Below the pieces are notes generated by a model. That model saw only the letters and a program-made list of their open reading frames with translations, was not told the origin of the DNA and did not search any database. Positions 16,671-24,440 of a DNA stretch of 33,461 nt are shown piece after piece. Each line of letters opens with the position of its first letter. Positions within the stretch are counted from its first letter, which is position 1. Made by a program: the position numbers and the translations under genes. The stretch comes from an uncultured Alphaproteobacteria bacterium (GTDB taxonomy: Bacteria; Pseudomonadota; Alphaproteobacteria; Caulobacterales; Aquidulcibacteraceae): contig CADEEA010000037.1 in assembly GCA_902826245.1 (NCBI GenBank), positions 1 to 33,461 on the forward strand, written 5' to 3'.

Positions 16671-17542
16671 GGCCGGCCTCCCCTGCGGGCGCGGCGGCGC
16701 TCCGCTGGCGCGCCGTGACGTTCGATGCGCACGATCACCGGCGCACGTACGCCCATACGGAGTTCAGCGCGGTCAAACAGCCGATCCACGACGAGACGCT
16801 GGCCAGCGACGCGGTAATTCGCCAATTCGGCGCCTTCGGCGGTGATGACGAAGAGCGGCGGCATCTCGCGCACGGCGACGCCCGGCGCGAACTCGACATA
16901 GGTGCGCGCACCGTCATCAAACACGCGTGCGGGCGACCAGACCGGCGTTTGCCCGCGCACGGTGCGGACGCGATAAGCGAAGTTGAGGGTGTCGGCTTGC
17001 GCGGCGCCGGCGTGCTCAGCGGCGGCCTCCGGGTAGGACCACGCGATCTCGACTGCATAGGCTTCACTCGTGCCGACACGCGCCTCAATCGTATAGGTGC
17101 GCCGGTCGGTGATGATGATGATGTTGGTCCGCACCCCCGCCGCCATCGGCTTGACCAGCACCACCGCACGCGCGGCGCTGGCGCTTTCCGCTTCGGCCTC
17201 CGTCACCATCCAGCGCGTGGTGTCGCCGGCGGCGATCGCGGTCACCGCCTCGCCGGGCTCCAGCAGAATGGCCGACACATAATTGGTGTTGGCGATGAGT
17301 TCGTAGATCGCGCCTGGGGCATAGGCATAGATGTGGCGCGCGCCGGCAAAGTCAGCGTCATCGGCGCGCTGACGGGCGGCGGCGTTGGCGGCGGCGAGGA
17401 TTTCGGCCGCGGTCGGACAGCGAACGCGCCGCGTCGGCACACATTGGTCCGAAGACTGAGCCACGCCCGCCTGATCTTGCGCGTGCGCGGCCGGCGTCGC
17501 GCTTAGCAGAGCTAGAGCTACGAAGGCAAAGCGCATGTTCAT
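16667..17542 (-). CDS. trbG: TrbG, VirB9-like T4SS core-complex protein
   Basis: A 291-residue VirB9/TrbG/CagX family protein with a signal peptide ending in AHAQ. The C-terminal domain reads TPVWSPARVFDDGARTYVEFAPGV...MPPLFVI and NYRVAGQRLVVDRLFDRAELRMG, the conserved VirB9 C-terminal block. I start it at ATG 17542, which overlaps the trbF stop by 4 bp and has GGAG upstream, as elsewhere in this operon; an ATG five codons earlier is possible. It works with TrbI in the outer-membrane core complex. Confidence 0.94.
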   Translation of the reverse strand: MNMRFAFVALALLSATPAAHAQDQAGVAQSSDQCVPTRRVRCPTAAEILAAANAAARQRADDADFAGARHIYAYAPGAIYELIANTNYVSAILLEPGEAVTAIAAGDTTRWMVTEAEAESASAARAVVLVKPMAAGVRTNIIIITDRRTYTIEARVGTSEAYAVEIAWSYPEAAAEHAGAAQADTLNFAYRVRTVRGQTPVWSPARVFDDGARTYVEFAPGVAVREMPPLFVITAEGAELANYRVAGQRLVVDRLFDRAELRMGVRAPVIVRIERHGAPAERRRARRGGRP

Positions 17543-18222
17543 CGTTCGCGGCTCCATGAAAAGTCGCTGATGAGGAGACCAAGCGGATTGACGGCGATCT
17601 CCTCCGATGTGCGCGGCGCGCGCGTCGTCACGGTGAAGACGCCAGTGTAGAGTTCGGGATCGCCGGCGCCGGTGGCGTTGGTCGCCCGCTCAATCCAACT
17701 GACTTCCCAAGAGCGATCGGAACGGGCGATGACGGAGCGGATATGCACGGTGCGCCCGACCCGCCCGAGACTGAGGAACGGATCGTCTTCACGGGCGAGT
17801 TCATTCAAGTGCGCCGCCGCCTGCGGCGTCAGAAACGCGTAAGCCTCCAGCCAATTTTCGCGCAGCACCACGCCATCAGTCGGCAGACTGCGGACCAGGC
17901 GAACGAAGCGGCTGAGATGATGGGCAATTTGCGCTTCAGTCGGCGACCAGCGTCCGTCGATGGCGCGCACATTGAGCACCTGGCCTTCCGGCGCGACCTC
18001 GACCACGTGCACGAATGTGCGCTTCTGCAATGCGACCGCGGTCAGCCCAGCGCCAAGTAGCGCAGCAGCGGCCAATCCTGCGAAAGCTGTGGCGCGCCAG
18101 GCGCGCGCCGACAACACGGCCGAGCCCATGCGCGCGTCCCATTCCTGACGCGCCCGCCGGTAGGGCGTGTCGGCGCCTTCGCCGGACAAAGCGCGCGCGG
18201 GCGCTCGAAACGGAAAACTCAT
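17539..18222 (-). CDS. trbF: TrbF, VirB8-like T4SS inner-membrane protein
   Basis: A 227-residue VirB8/TrbF protein: cytoplasmic N-terminus with YRRARQEWDARMGS, a membrane helix at about 43-66, then the NTF2-like periplasmic domain (FVRLVRSLPTDGVVLRENWLEAYAFLT; SWEVSWIERATN; YTGVFTVTTRAPRTSEEIAVNPLGLLISDFSWSRE). The C-terminal NPLGLxIxDFSWSRE is a TrbF hallmark. It overlaps trbL and trbG by 4 bp each. Confidence 0.95.
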   Translation of the reverse strand: MSFPFRAPARALSGEGADTPYRRARQEWDARMGSAVLSARAWRATAFAGLAAAALLGAGLTAVALQKRTFVHVVEVAPEGQVLNVRAIDGRWSPTEAQIAHHLSRFVRLVRSLPTDGVVLRENWLEAYAFLTPQAAAHLNELAREDDPFLSLGRVGRTVHIRSVIARSDRSWEVSWIERATNATGAGDPELYTGVFTVTTRAPRTSEEIAVNPLGLLISDFSWSRER

Positions 18223-19259
18223 GACGTCCTCCCTGCTGGCCGCGGCGGCGGCTGCATGCGGCTATGATCGATGGCGGGCGCAGGTCTTGCGGCGCCAGCG
18301 CCGCCTGCCCCGCCGCCGCCGCGCGGAGCGCCGCCGCTGCGGCGTGTGGCGCTGGTGACAAGACGATGTGTAGCAGCGGCGGCGCGCACGCCGGCGCCGA
18401 CGACGCCGCCAGCCAGCATGGCGCCGCCGGCGGCGTACGCGCCGGCGCCCAAGCCGGTGCGCACCGCATCGGCGCCCGACAGATGCGGCTGGCCCTGCAC
18501 GACTTCCGACGCGAGCTGCGGACCGAACCAGGCAAGACCCAATATGGTCAACCCGAACAAGAGCACGTTGAGCACGCCGCCATCTTCGAGGCGGAAGGTC
18601 GCTGGCAAAGTCTCGACGAAATTAATCGCGACGCTTGCGATCAAGGCCAGCACGAAGAGCCGGATGGCCGACCCGACGACCCAACCCAGCGGCCGCTCCG
18701 CCACCCAAGACGTGCCGTTGAAGACCCCCCACGGCAAGGCGACGAAGGCCGCGAGCGAGCCGAGCTTGAAGGCGATCAGCGCGACGAAGATCTGCAGCGC
18801 CAAGACGAAGAAGGCGACGAGGATTGCGAGCGCGGAGATGAGGATCGTCGCCAAAGTCAGAAAGTCGGTGAAGATGTTCATGCCTTCGCCGAGTTCGATG
18901 GTTTTGCCAAAGAGTTCAGTGCCGATCTCGGCGATGCGCCCGGGATTGTGGAGGTCAGGTAGTGAGAGACCGCCGCCGCCGGCCTTCAAGCCCAGCATCG
19001 CGCCCGATTGATTGATCGCGGTCGCGAGCGCGTTCCAATTGTTGATCAAGAACGCAAACAGCCCGATGAACAGCACCTTGCGGAAGAACGGCGCGATCGG
19101 CGCTTCCTGCGCCAACGCCCATTGCGCGCCGGCCAGCGCGATCGAGATCACGATCAGCGCATTCAGCACATAGCCGACATCGCCCTGGATCAAACCGAAG
19201 CCGGCGTCGGCGACGGCGATGAATTGGTCCAGAAAGGAATTGATCGTGGTCGGATCCAT
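18219..19259 (-). CDS. trbL: TrbL, VirB6-like polytopic T4SS membrane protein
   Basis: A 346-residue P-type transfer TrbL protein, starting at the ATG of MDPTTINSFLDQFI. The ATG is preceded by GAGAGAGCG; the open frame extends another 55 residues of basic, non-homologous sequence. At least five membrane helices are visible (for example VLNALIVISIALAGAQWALAQ, FLTLATILISALAILVAFFVLALQIFVALIAFKLG). The C-terminal ~60 residues are Gly/Ala/Pro-rich and low-complexity. It forms part of the inner-membrane translocation complex. Confidence 0.94.
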   Translation of the reverse strand: MDPTTINSFLDQFIAVADAGFGLIQGDVGYVLNALIVISIALAGAQWALAQEAPIAPFFRKVLFIGLFAFLINNWNALATAINQSGAMLGLKAGGGGLSLPDLHNPGRIAEIGTELFGKTIELGEGMNIFTDFLTLATILISALAILVAFFVLALQIFVALIAFKLGSLAAFVALPWGVFNGTSWVAERPLGWVVGSAIRLFVLALIASVAINFVETLPATFRLEDGGVLNVLLFGLTILGLAWFGPQLASEVVQGQPHLSGADAVRTGLGAGAYAAGGAMLAGGVVGAGVRAAAATHRLVTSATRRSGGAPRGGGGAGGAGAARPAPAIDHSRMQPPPRPAGRTS

Positions 19260-19269
19260 GATCGCTCTC

Positions 19270-19986
19270 TCAGAAGGCCGAGCGCGCAGGCTGGGTGGTG
19301 CGCCGCGCCGCCGGGAAAGCGCGGCGACGGATCTCGCTCGCGCGCTGTTCGCGGGCGATGCGCTCCATGCGCTCGGTCGCGAGCGCCCGCCCTTGCGCGG
19401 CGAGCAGCGTCTGGATTTCCGCAAGCTGGGTCGCCGTCACGCCCAACAATTGATTGCCGGCTTGCGCGGCGCCGGTCTGGCCCTCGGCCCCGGCCGAGGC
19501 GCCGAGTGCGGCGTCAATGCGCCCGCGCGCATCGCGCACCGAGGCGACGGCGCCCGCTTCTGCCCGCATCGCCAGTTCGAGACTGTCGCGGCTCGCCTCC
19601 AGCCAAGTGTCAGAACGCTGCAGCACGGCGTCCAGCTCGAACGCCTCGAAGGTTTCAGGATAGAGCTCACGCAGACTGGCGCCGACCTCTTCAGCCTCGA
19701 AGGCGACGCCGCGCGCGGCATCGAACAGCGCGCGCGCTTGTGCTAGAGATTGGCCGAGCTCTCCCGACAATTGCAGCGGCGAGCGCGCGAGCATTTGCGC
19801 TTGCTGCTCAATCTGGCGGATCTGGTTGTTGATCTGCTCCAAGGCGCGCGCCGCCTGCACCACGTTTTGGGCAAGATTGGTTGGATCAATAACCGTCATC
19901 TGCGCATGCGCCTGTGACGTGGCGGAGACCGCGATCGAGACAGCGCCAAAAAGCCAGGCGCGCCGTGAAAACTGATGCCGTTTCAT
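19270..19986 (-). CDS. trbJ: TrbJ, VirB5-like T4SS pilus-tip or entry-exclusion protein
   Basis: A 238-residue secreted protein with a twin-Arg-like N-terminus and signal peptide ending in AHAQ (about residue 29), then VIDPTNLAQNVVQAARALEQINNQIRQIEQQAQML, the TrbJ N-terminal signature, and long coiled-coil helices. It overlaps trbE by 4 bp and lies 10 bp before trbL. No trbK-like lipoprotein gene is found between trbJ and trbL, which is common in this group. Confidence 0.92.
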   Translation of the reverse strand: MKRHQFSRRAWLFGAVSIAVSATSQAHAQMTVIDPTNLAQNVVQAARALEQINNQIRQIEQQAQMLARSPLQLSGELGQSLAQARALFDAARGVAFEAEEVGASLRELYPETFEAFELDAVLQRSDTWLEASRDSLELAMRAEAGAVASVRDARGRIDAALGASAGAEGQTGAAQAGNQLLGVTATQLAEIQTLLAAQGRALATERMERIAREQRASEIRRRAFPAARRTTQPARSAF

Positions 19987-22481
19987 TTACTCGCCTCCAT
20001 GAGTGCGTAGTCGATTTCCAGAGCTTGCTCAGACGCGGGCGCCGATGCGCGCTCAAACCGGCGCAGCGCTTCCGCCGCCGCCGGCACGCCGCGCGCTTCC
20101 AGCCACGCCGCGGCGAACGCCGCGCGCGGTGTCTCGCTTGCGATGCGATCCATCAGGGTTTGATCTTCGGGTCGGGACGCCGCGACGAAGGCCAAAGTCG
20201 CTGGACCGAGGCCCAGTTCAAACAGACGCGCGCCTTCGCGTGACGCCAGATAATAATCGCGCTTCGGCACAGCATTGGCGATCAAGTCGATCTGGCGCGC
20301 GTTCAAGCCGAGCGCCTCGTAGAAACCGCGTGATCGTGGTTCACGCGCGCGATCGTTCGGCAGGAAGATGCGTGTGGCGCACGCCTCGATGATGGTCGAG
20401 GCGATGGGGCTTGCCTCGACGTCCGCAAGCTCTTGGCTGGCGAACACCACGGCGACGTTCTTCTTGCGCAGCGTTTTCAGCCAATCTTGAATCTGCGCGG
20501 CGAAGGCGCTGTCCTTCAAGAAGAGCCACGCCTCGTCGAGCAGAAGCAAAGTCGGGCGGCCATCGAAGCGGCGCTCAAGCGCGCGGAAGAGAACGGCCAA
20601 TACGGCGCGCGCAGCTATGGGACGCCGCAACAGATCGTCCATCTCGAAGGCTTGCACGGCGCCGTAGCCGAGTGTGGATTGATCGGCGTCCAGGAGCCGG
20701 CCGTGAGGGCCCGCATGCGTGAACGGCATCAGCGCGCCACGCGCGTTCGCATCCTGCACCAAGGCGGCAAACAAAGTGATGGTCCGGTCACGCGGATCGC
20801 GGCTCGCCAGCACGCCGAGCGCACGCCAGAGTTCGGCCTTCACGTCCGGCGTCACCGGCACATTGGCCGCGGCGATGCAATCGGCCAGCCAGTCCAGCGC
20901 CCAAGCGCGCTCTTCATCGGTGTCGATGGCGGCGAGAGGTTGAAGGCCAAGCGCGTTCTCCTCGCCGAGATCGAAGAAGTCGCCATTGAGGCCCAGCACC
21001 GTCGCTCGGCACGATCTTCCCTTGTCGAACAGATAGACTTGCGCGCGTTCCGCTTCGCCATGCGCATAGCGCAAGAATTGCGCGGCCAAGGTCGCGAGCA
21101 GCACCGACTTGCCGGCGCCGGTCGGGCCGACGATCATCGTGTGACCAACATCGCCGACATGGAGATTGAGGCGGAAGGGCGTTGCGCCATCGGTCGCCGT
21201 CAGCATCAAGGGCGGCGCATCCAGATGCGTGTTGTGCGGCGGCCCGGCCCAGACGGCGCTCAGGGGGAGAAGATGGGCCAAGCTGGGCGAGAGAAGAATG
21301 GGCCGCCGCACGTCCGCATAAGCCTGACCAGGCAGCCCGCCGAGCCAAGCCTCAACCGCATTCACGCTTTCCACTTCGGTGACGAAGCCCAGACCATCGG
21401 CGACCTGCTGGATCTGGCGCACGCCTTCTTCGGCGACGGCTTCGTCAGGCTCGGCCACGACAATGGTAAGCGTGGCGTATCCGGCCGAGACTGCGTCGGC
21501 GCCGAGGTCCTGCAGCGCGTGGTCGCAATCTTCGGCTTGATTGGCCGCATCATTGTCGACGAGCAACGCCTCCTCGCGGAAGAGCGCCTCGCGCAGCAAT
21601 GTCATCAGCCCTTTGCGTTTGGAGAACCAGCGCTTGCGAATCTTCTCCAGTTCGCGCCGCCCCTCCTCGCGATCGAGCGGCATGAAGCGCGTGATCCAGC
21701 GATAGGAGATGGCGAGGCGATTAAGCGCATCGAGAAGTCCGGGCTCAGTGTGGGTGACGAAGCTGCGCACCGAGATGACGCGCAAATGATTGCGGCCGAG
21801 CCTGGGCGACAGGCCCCCCACCAAAGGCGCATCGGTCAAGAGCGCGTCGAGATGAAAGGGCGTGGCCGGGACTTGGACGCGATGGGTGCGATCTGAAATG
21901 CAATCGTGCAGATAGCTGAGCGTCTCTTCATCGCCCAGCCAACGCGCTTCCGGCAAGGTCGCCTCGAACAATGCACAGAGCTGGTCGCTTTCACGGAGGA
22001 AGCGCTCAAGGTGAGCGTTGTAATCAACGGCCTCGGCGTTTGCTTTTACTGCGGCGCCTTCAAACAGGTACGATTCAAGCCTCCCCTGGCGCTCAGCCGG
22101 CGGCAGCCAGGTCAGCGTCACGAAATAGCGGCTCTCGAAGCGCGCGCCCGCGCTTTCGAAGACGGCGCGGCGCTCTTCATCGATGAGCCAGGCGAGGCCA
22201 TTCGACCATTGCGCATCGGGGTAGCCCGGCGCGGGCCCACGGCGCGCTTCGACATGAAGACACCAGCCAGACCCGAAGCGGCGGAGCGCATTGTTGAGGC
22301 GCGCGCTTGCGCCCATCAATTCGGACGGCGTCGATGAGTCGAGGTCCGGACCACGGAAAGACAAAGTGCGCTGAAAGGCGCCATCCTTGTTGAGGACCAC
22401 ACCGGGGCCAATCAAAGCGGCCCAAGGCAGGAAGTCGCTCAATCGTGCGCTCAGATTGCGATAGGGGCGAAGATACATCAT
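19983..22481 (-). CDS. trbE: TrbE, VirB4-like T4SS ATPase
   Basis: An 832-residue VirB4/TrbE ATPase of normal family length. The Walker A motif (VGPTGAGKSVLL) is near residues 450-460, the Walker B (RPTLLLLDEAWLFL) near 645, and KKNVAVVFASQELADVEAS follows as the usual C-terminal block. The N-terminal half carries the CagE/TrbE/VirB domain (RFMPLDREEGRRELEKIRKRWFSKRKG). It powers substrate transport and pilus assembly. It overlaps trbJ by 4 bp and lies 6 bp after trbD. Confidence 0.97.
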   Translation of the reverse strand: MMYLRPYRNLSARLSDFLPWAALIGPGVVLNKDGAFQRTLSFRGPDLDSSTPSELMGASARLNNALRRFGSGWCLHVEARRGPAPGYPDAQWSNGLAWLIDEERRAVFESAGARFESRYFVTLTWLPPAERQGRLESYLFEGAAVKANAEAVDYNAHLERFLRESDQLCALFEATLPEARWLGDEETLSYLHDCISDRTHRVQVPATPFHLDALLTDAPLVGGLSPRLGRNHLRVISVRSFVTHTEPGLLDALNRLAISYRWITRFMPLDREEGRRELEKIRKRWFSKRKGLMTLLREALFREEALLVDNDAANQAEDCDHALQDLGADAVSAGYATLTIVVAEPDEAVAEEGVRQIQQVADGLGFVTEVESVNAVEAWLGGLPGQAYADVRRPILLSPSLAHLLPLSAVWAGPPHNTHLDAPPLMLTATDGATPFRLNLHVGDVGHTMIVGPTGAGKSVLLATLAAQFLRYAHGEAERAQVYLFDKGRSCRATVLGLNGDFFDLGEENALGLQPLAAIDTDEERAWALDWLADCIAAANVPVTPDVKAELWRALGVLASRDPRDRTITLFAALVQDANARGALMPFTHAGPHGRLLDADQSTLGYGAVQAFEMDDLLRRPIAARAVLAVLFRALERRFDGRPTLLLLDEAWLFLKDSAFAAQIQDWLKTLRKKNVAVVFASQELADVEASPIASTIIEACATRIFLPNDRAREPRSRGFYEALGLNARQIDLIANAVPKRDYYLASREGARLFELGLGPATLAFVAASRPEDQTLMDRIASETPRAAFAAAWLEARGVPAAAEALRRFERASAPASEQALEIDYALMEASK

Positions 22482-22487
22482 GGGGCG

Positions 22488-22754
22488 TCACGCATCGAAG
22501 AAGAGAGGCTTGGCGAGATGCCGCGGCCACGTTTCGAGAAACCAGGGATCGCGCGCGGCGGCCCAAGCGGCGCCGCCATGCGCAACGATCCAAAGCGGCA
22601 AGCCGATCAAAGGCTGCTGCAGACCAAAGCCGATCGCCGCGCCCAAGGTCGCATTGAGAATGGCGAAGGCGCGCGGCACGCCGCCCAACAGAATGGGACG
22701 CGTGAGACTAGTCCGCAGCGGCGTCACATAATCGTCAGGCAGATCGGCGCTCAC
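22488..22754 (-). CDS. trbD: TrbD, VirB3-like T4SS membrane protein
   Basis: An 88-residue protein beginning with a short polar segment and YVTPLRTSLTRPILLGGVPR, the conserved TrbD/VirB3 entry, then two membrane helices (AFAILNATLGAAIGFGL, IGLPLWIVAHGGAAWAA) and a DPWFLETWPRHL tail. It overlaps trbC by 4 bp and sits directly before trbE, the usual VirB2-VirB3-VirB4 order. Confidence 0.93.
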   Translation of the reverse strand: MSADLPDDYVTPLRTSLTRPILLGGVPRAFAILNATLGAAIGFGLQQPLIGLPLWIVAHGGAAWAAARDPWFLETWPRHLAKPLFFDA

Positions 22755-23074
22755 AGCATCGCTCCGCCGGCGAAGCCGAAGAAGTCGAGGAAGAAGCTGA
22801 CCGCCGCGAACATCACGGCGATGCCCAGGCCGACGAAGGCGAGCTTGCGCACGCCGCCCCCGCCTTCAGAGAAGATGACGGTGACGCCGGCGATGACGAT
22901 GGCGATCACGGCGGCCGCCCGCGCGACGGGGCCGGTGATGGAATCGACGATTTGTTCGAGCGGTCCTTCCCAGGGCATGCCCGACCCCGCGGCGACCGCG
23001 TCGCCAGCGAAGATCGCCAGAATCAAAACCAAAAACATCGGCGAGACGCGCCTACTCAATGCTGTGCGTGACAT
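22751..23074 (-). CDS. trbC: TrbC, VirB2-like pilin
   Basis: A 107-residue prepilin. The start at ATG 23074 has GGAGGG just upstream. A basic N-terminus leads into a signal/membrane segment (MFLVLILAIFAGDAVAAGS), then the processed pilin with two helices: ITGPVARAAAVIAIVIAGVTVIF and LAFVGLGIAVMFAAVSFFLDFFG, joined by a Gly-rich loop (SEGGGGVRK). This is the VirB2/TrbC plan. It overlaps the 3' end of trbB by 23 bp. Confidence 0.93.
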   Translation of the reverse strand: MSRTALSRRVSPMFLVLILAIFAGDAVAAGSGMPWEGPLEQIVDSITGPVARAAAVIAIVIAGVTVIFSEGGGGVRKLAFVGLGIAVMFAAVSFFLDFFGFAGGAML

Positions 23075-24008
23075 AGCTCCCTCCTTCCACCCCTTTGACT
23101 TCAACGATGTCGGTGATGGCGCGCCCGCTTTGCGTGCGCGCGATGAAGACGATGAGATCGATGGCGCTGGCGATCATGCGGGCTGAGGGCGCGGCCATGG
23201 TTTCCGCGCAGAGATCCTCAAGGCGCGTCAGAGCATCGGCGGCGGAATTGGCGTGAACGCTCAAGAGCCCGCCTGGATGGCCCGTATTCCACGCCTTCAG
23301 CACTTCGAGCGCTGCGGCGTCGCGCACCTCGCCGACGACGATGCGGTCGGGCCGCAAGCGTAATGTCATCTGCACGAGGTCGCGCATGGTGACGGCCGGC
23401 GGCGCGCGTCGCGTCAGCAGCTGCACCGCGTTCGGGCTCGAACACTGCAACTCGCTCGTATCTTCCAGAATGATGGCGCGCGCGTCGCGGAAGCTGGGCT
23501 CCGCAAGCAGCGCATTGAGCAAAGTGGTTTTGCCCGAGCCGGTGCCGCCGGCGACGACAATGTTGCGCCGGCCTGCGACCGCGTCCCGCAAGACGGACGC
23601 CTGCGCCTCGCTGGCGACACCATCGCGAACGTAATCGGCGAGCGTGAAGAGGTGCTGCGGCCGTTTGCGGATCGCCAACAAGGGTGCGGCTGAGAGCGGC
23701 GGCAGCACCGCTTGCACCCGGGCCGAGGAGCCCGGAAGGATGGTCGAGAGCATCGGCCGATCAACGCCCACCGTTTCGCCTGCCTCGTGCGCAAGCAAGC
23801 GGATCGCGGCTTCACGATCCGCCGCGCTGAGCGTGATGGTCGTCTCCGCCATCCCCTGCCCGACGACGTCGAGCCAAAGCTTGCCGTCGGCATTGATCAT
23901 CGCCTCGACGACATCGCCGCGCGCAAGCGCATCGGCGATCGCGGGCCCGAGCGCGCGCTCCAGCGCCGAGCGGCGGCGGACAGCGCCAAGATCGATGGCG
24001 CCGCTCAT
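23052..24008 (-). CDS. trbB: TrbB, VirB11-like T4SS hexameric ATPase
   Basis: A 318-residue VirB11/GspE-family ATPase. Walker A is GGTGSGKT at 154-161, preceded by NIVVAGG. The Asp box ILEDTSELQCSS and the His-box/Walker B region (LRPDRIVVGEVRDAAALEVLKAWNTGHPGGLLSVHANSA) follow in the standard order. It drives pilus biogenesis and switching between assembly and transport. The start overlaps the RHH gene stop by 4 bp. Confidence 0.97.
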   Translation of the reverse strand: MSGAIDLGAVRRRSALERALGPAIADALARGDVVEAMINADGKLWLDVVGQGMAETTITLSAADREAAIRLLAHEAGETVGVDRPMLSTILPGSSARVQAVLPPLSAAPLLAIRKRPQHLFTLADYVRDGVASEAQASVLRDAVAGRRNIVVAGGTGSGKTTLLNALLAEPSFRDARAIILEDTSELQCSSPNAVQLLTRRAPPAVTMRDLVQMTLRLRPDRIVVGEVRDAAALEVLKAWNTGHPGGLLSVHANSAADALTRLEDLCAETMAAPSARMIASAIDLIVFIARTQSGRAITDIVEVKGVEGGSYVTHSIE

Positions 24009-24433
24009 GCGGAAATCCTCTCCGCTTCGGCAGACTGAACGCGGTGCGGTTCGAAGTGTGCGAGCGATTGGCCCGAATCTATACTGGCGGCGACCAGATC
24101 GAGGAAACGTTCGAACCGCGCCGCGGCGCTGGAGGCGGCGCTGTCGGCAATGTGCTCGTCGATGGGCGGGTTGTGCTCAAGCCAGACCCGCACGAACAGC
24201 AGCAGCGTCTCTTTCATCAGCATGCCGTCGCGCACCGCCTTGTCGATGCGCGCTTCCAGGCGGGCGATATGCCGAAGCGTGACCGGATCGGCGCCGTCTT
24301 CGCCGCGCGCGAGCTTTACACGCACAGCCTCGACGATAATGCTGGATGCGGAACGGCCTTGCGCATCGGCCGCGCGCTGCACTTTTGAGCGGAGGTCGCT
24401 TGGCAAATAGACGCTGGTGGCTGATCCGGTCAT
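24005..24433 (-). CDS. Ribbon-helix-helix (CopG-like) regulator between traG and trbB
   Basis: A 142-residue protein whose first ~45 residues are a CopG/RHH domain (TSVYLPSDLRSKVQRAADAQGRSASSIIVEAVRVKLARG). The remainder is helical without a known domain. The start at ATG 24433 has GAGG upstream and is 7 bp from the traG stop; a 24478 start would run back into traG. A CopG-family gene between traG and trbB is the normal arrangement in alphaproteobacterial trb clusters, where it may autoregulate transfer. Confidence 0.85.
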   Translation of the reverse strand: MTGSATSVYLPSDLRSKVQRAADAQGRSASSIIVEAVRVKLARGEDGADPVTLRHIARLEARIDKAVRDGMLMKETLLLFVRVWLEHNPPIDEHIADSAASSAAARFERFLDLVAASIDSGQSLAHFEPHRVQSAEAERISA

Positions 24434-24440
24434 GCGCGCC

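Noticed and set aside
20433..21896. 487-codon plus-strand open frame opposite trbE
   Set aside because: Antisense to the VirB4 ATPase with clear Walker motifs; composition is that of a reversed coding frame.
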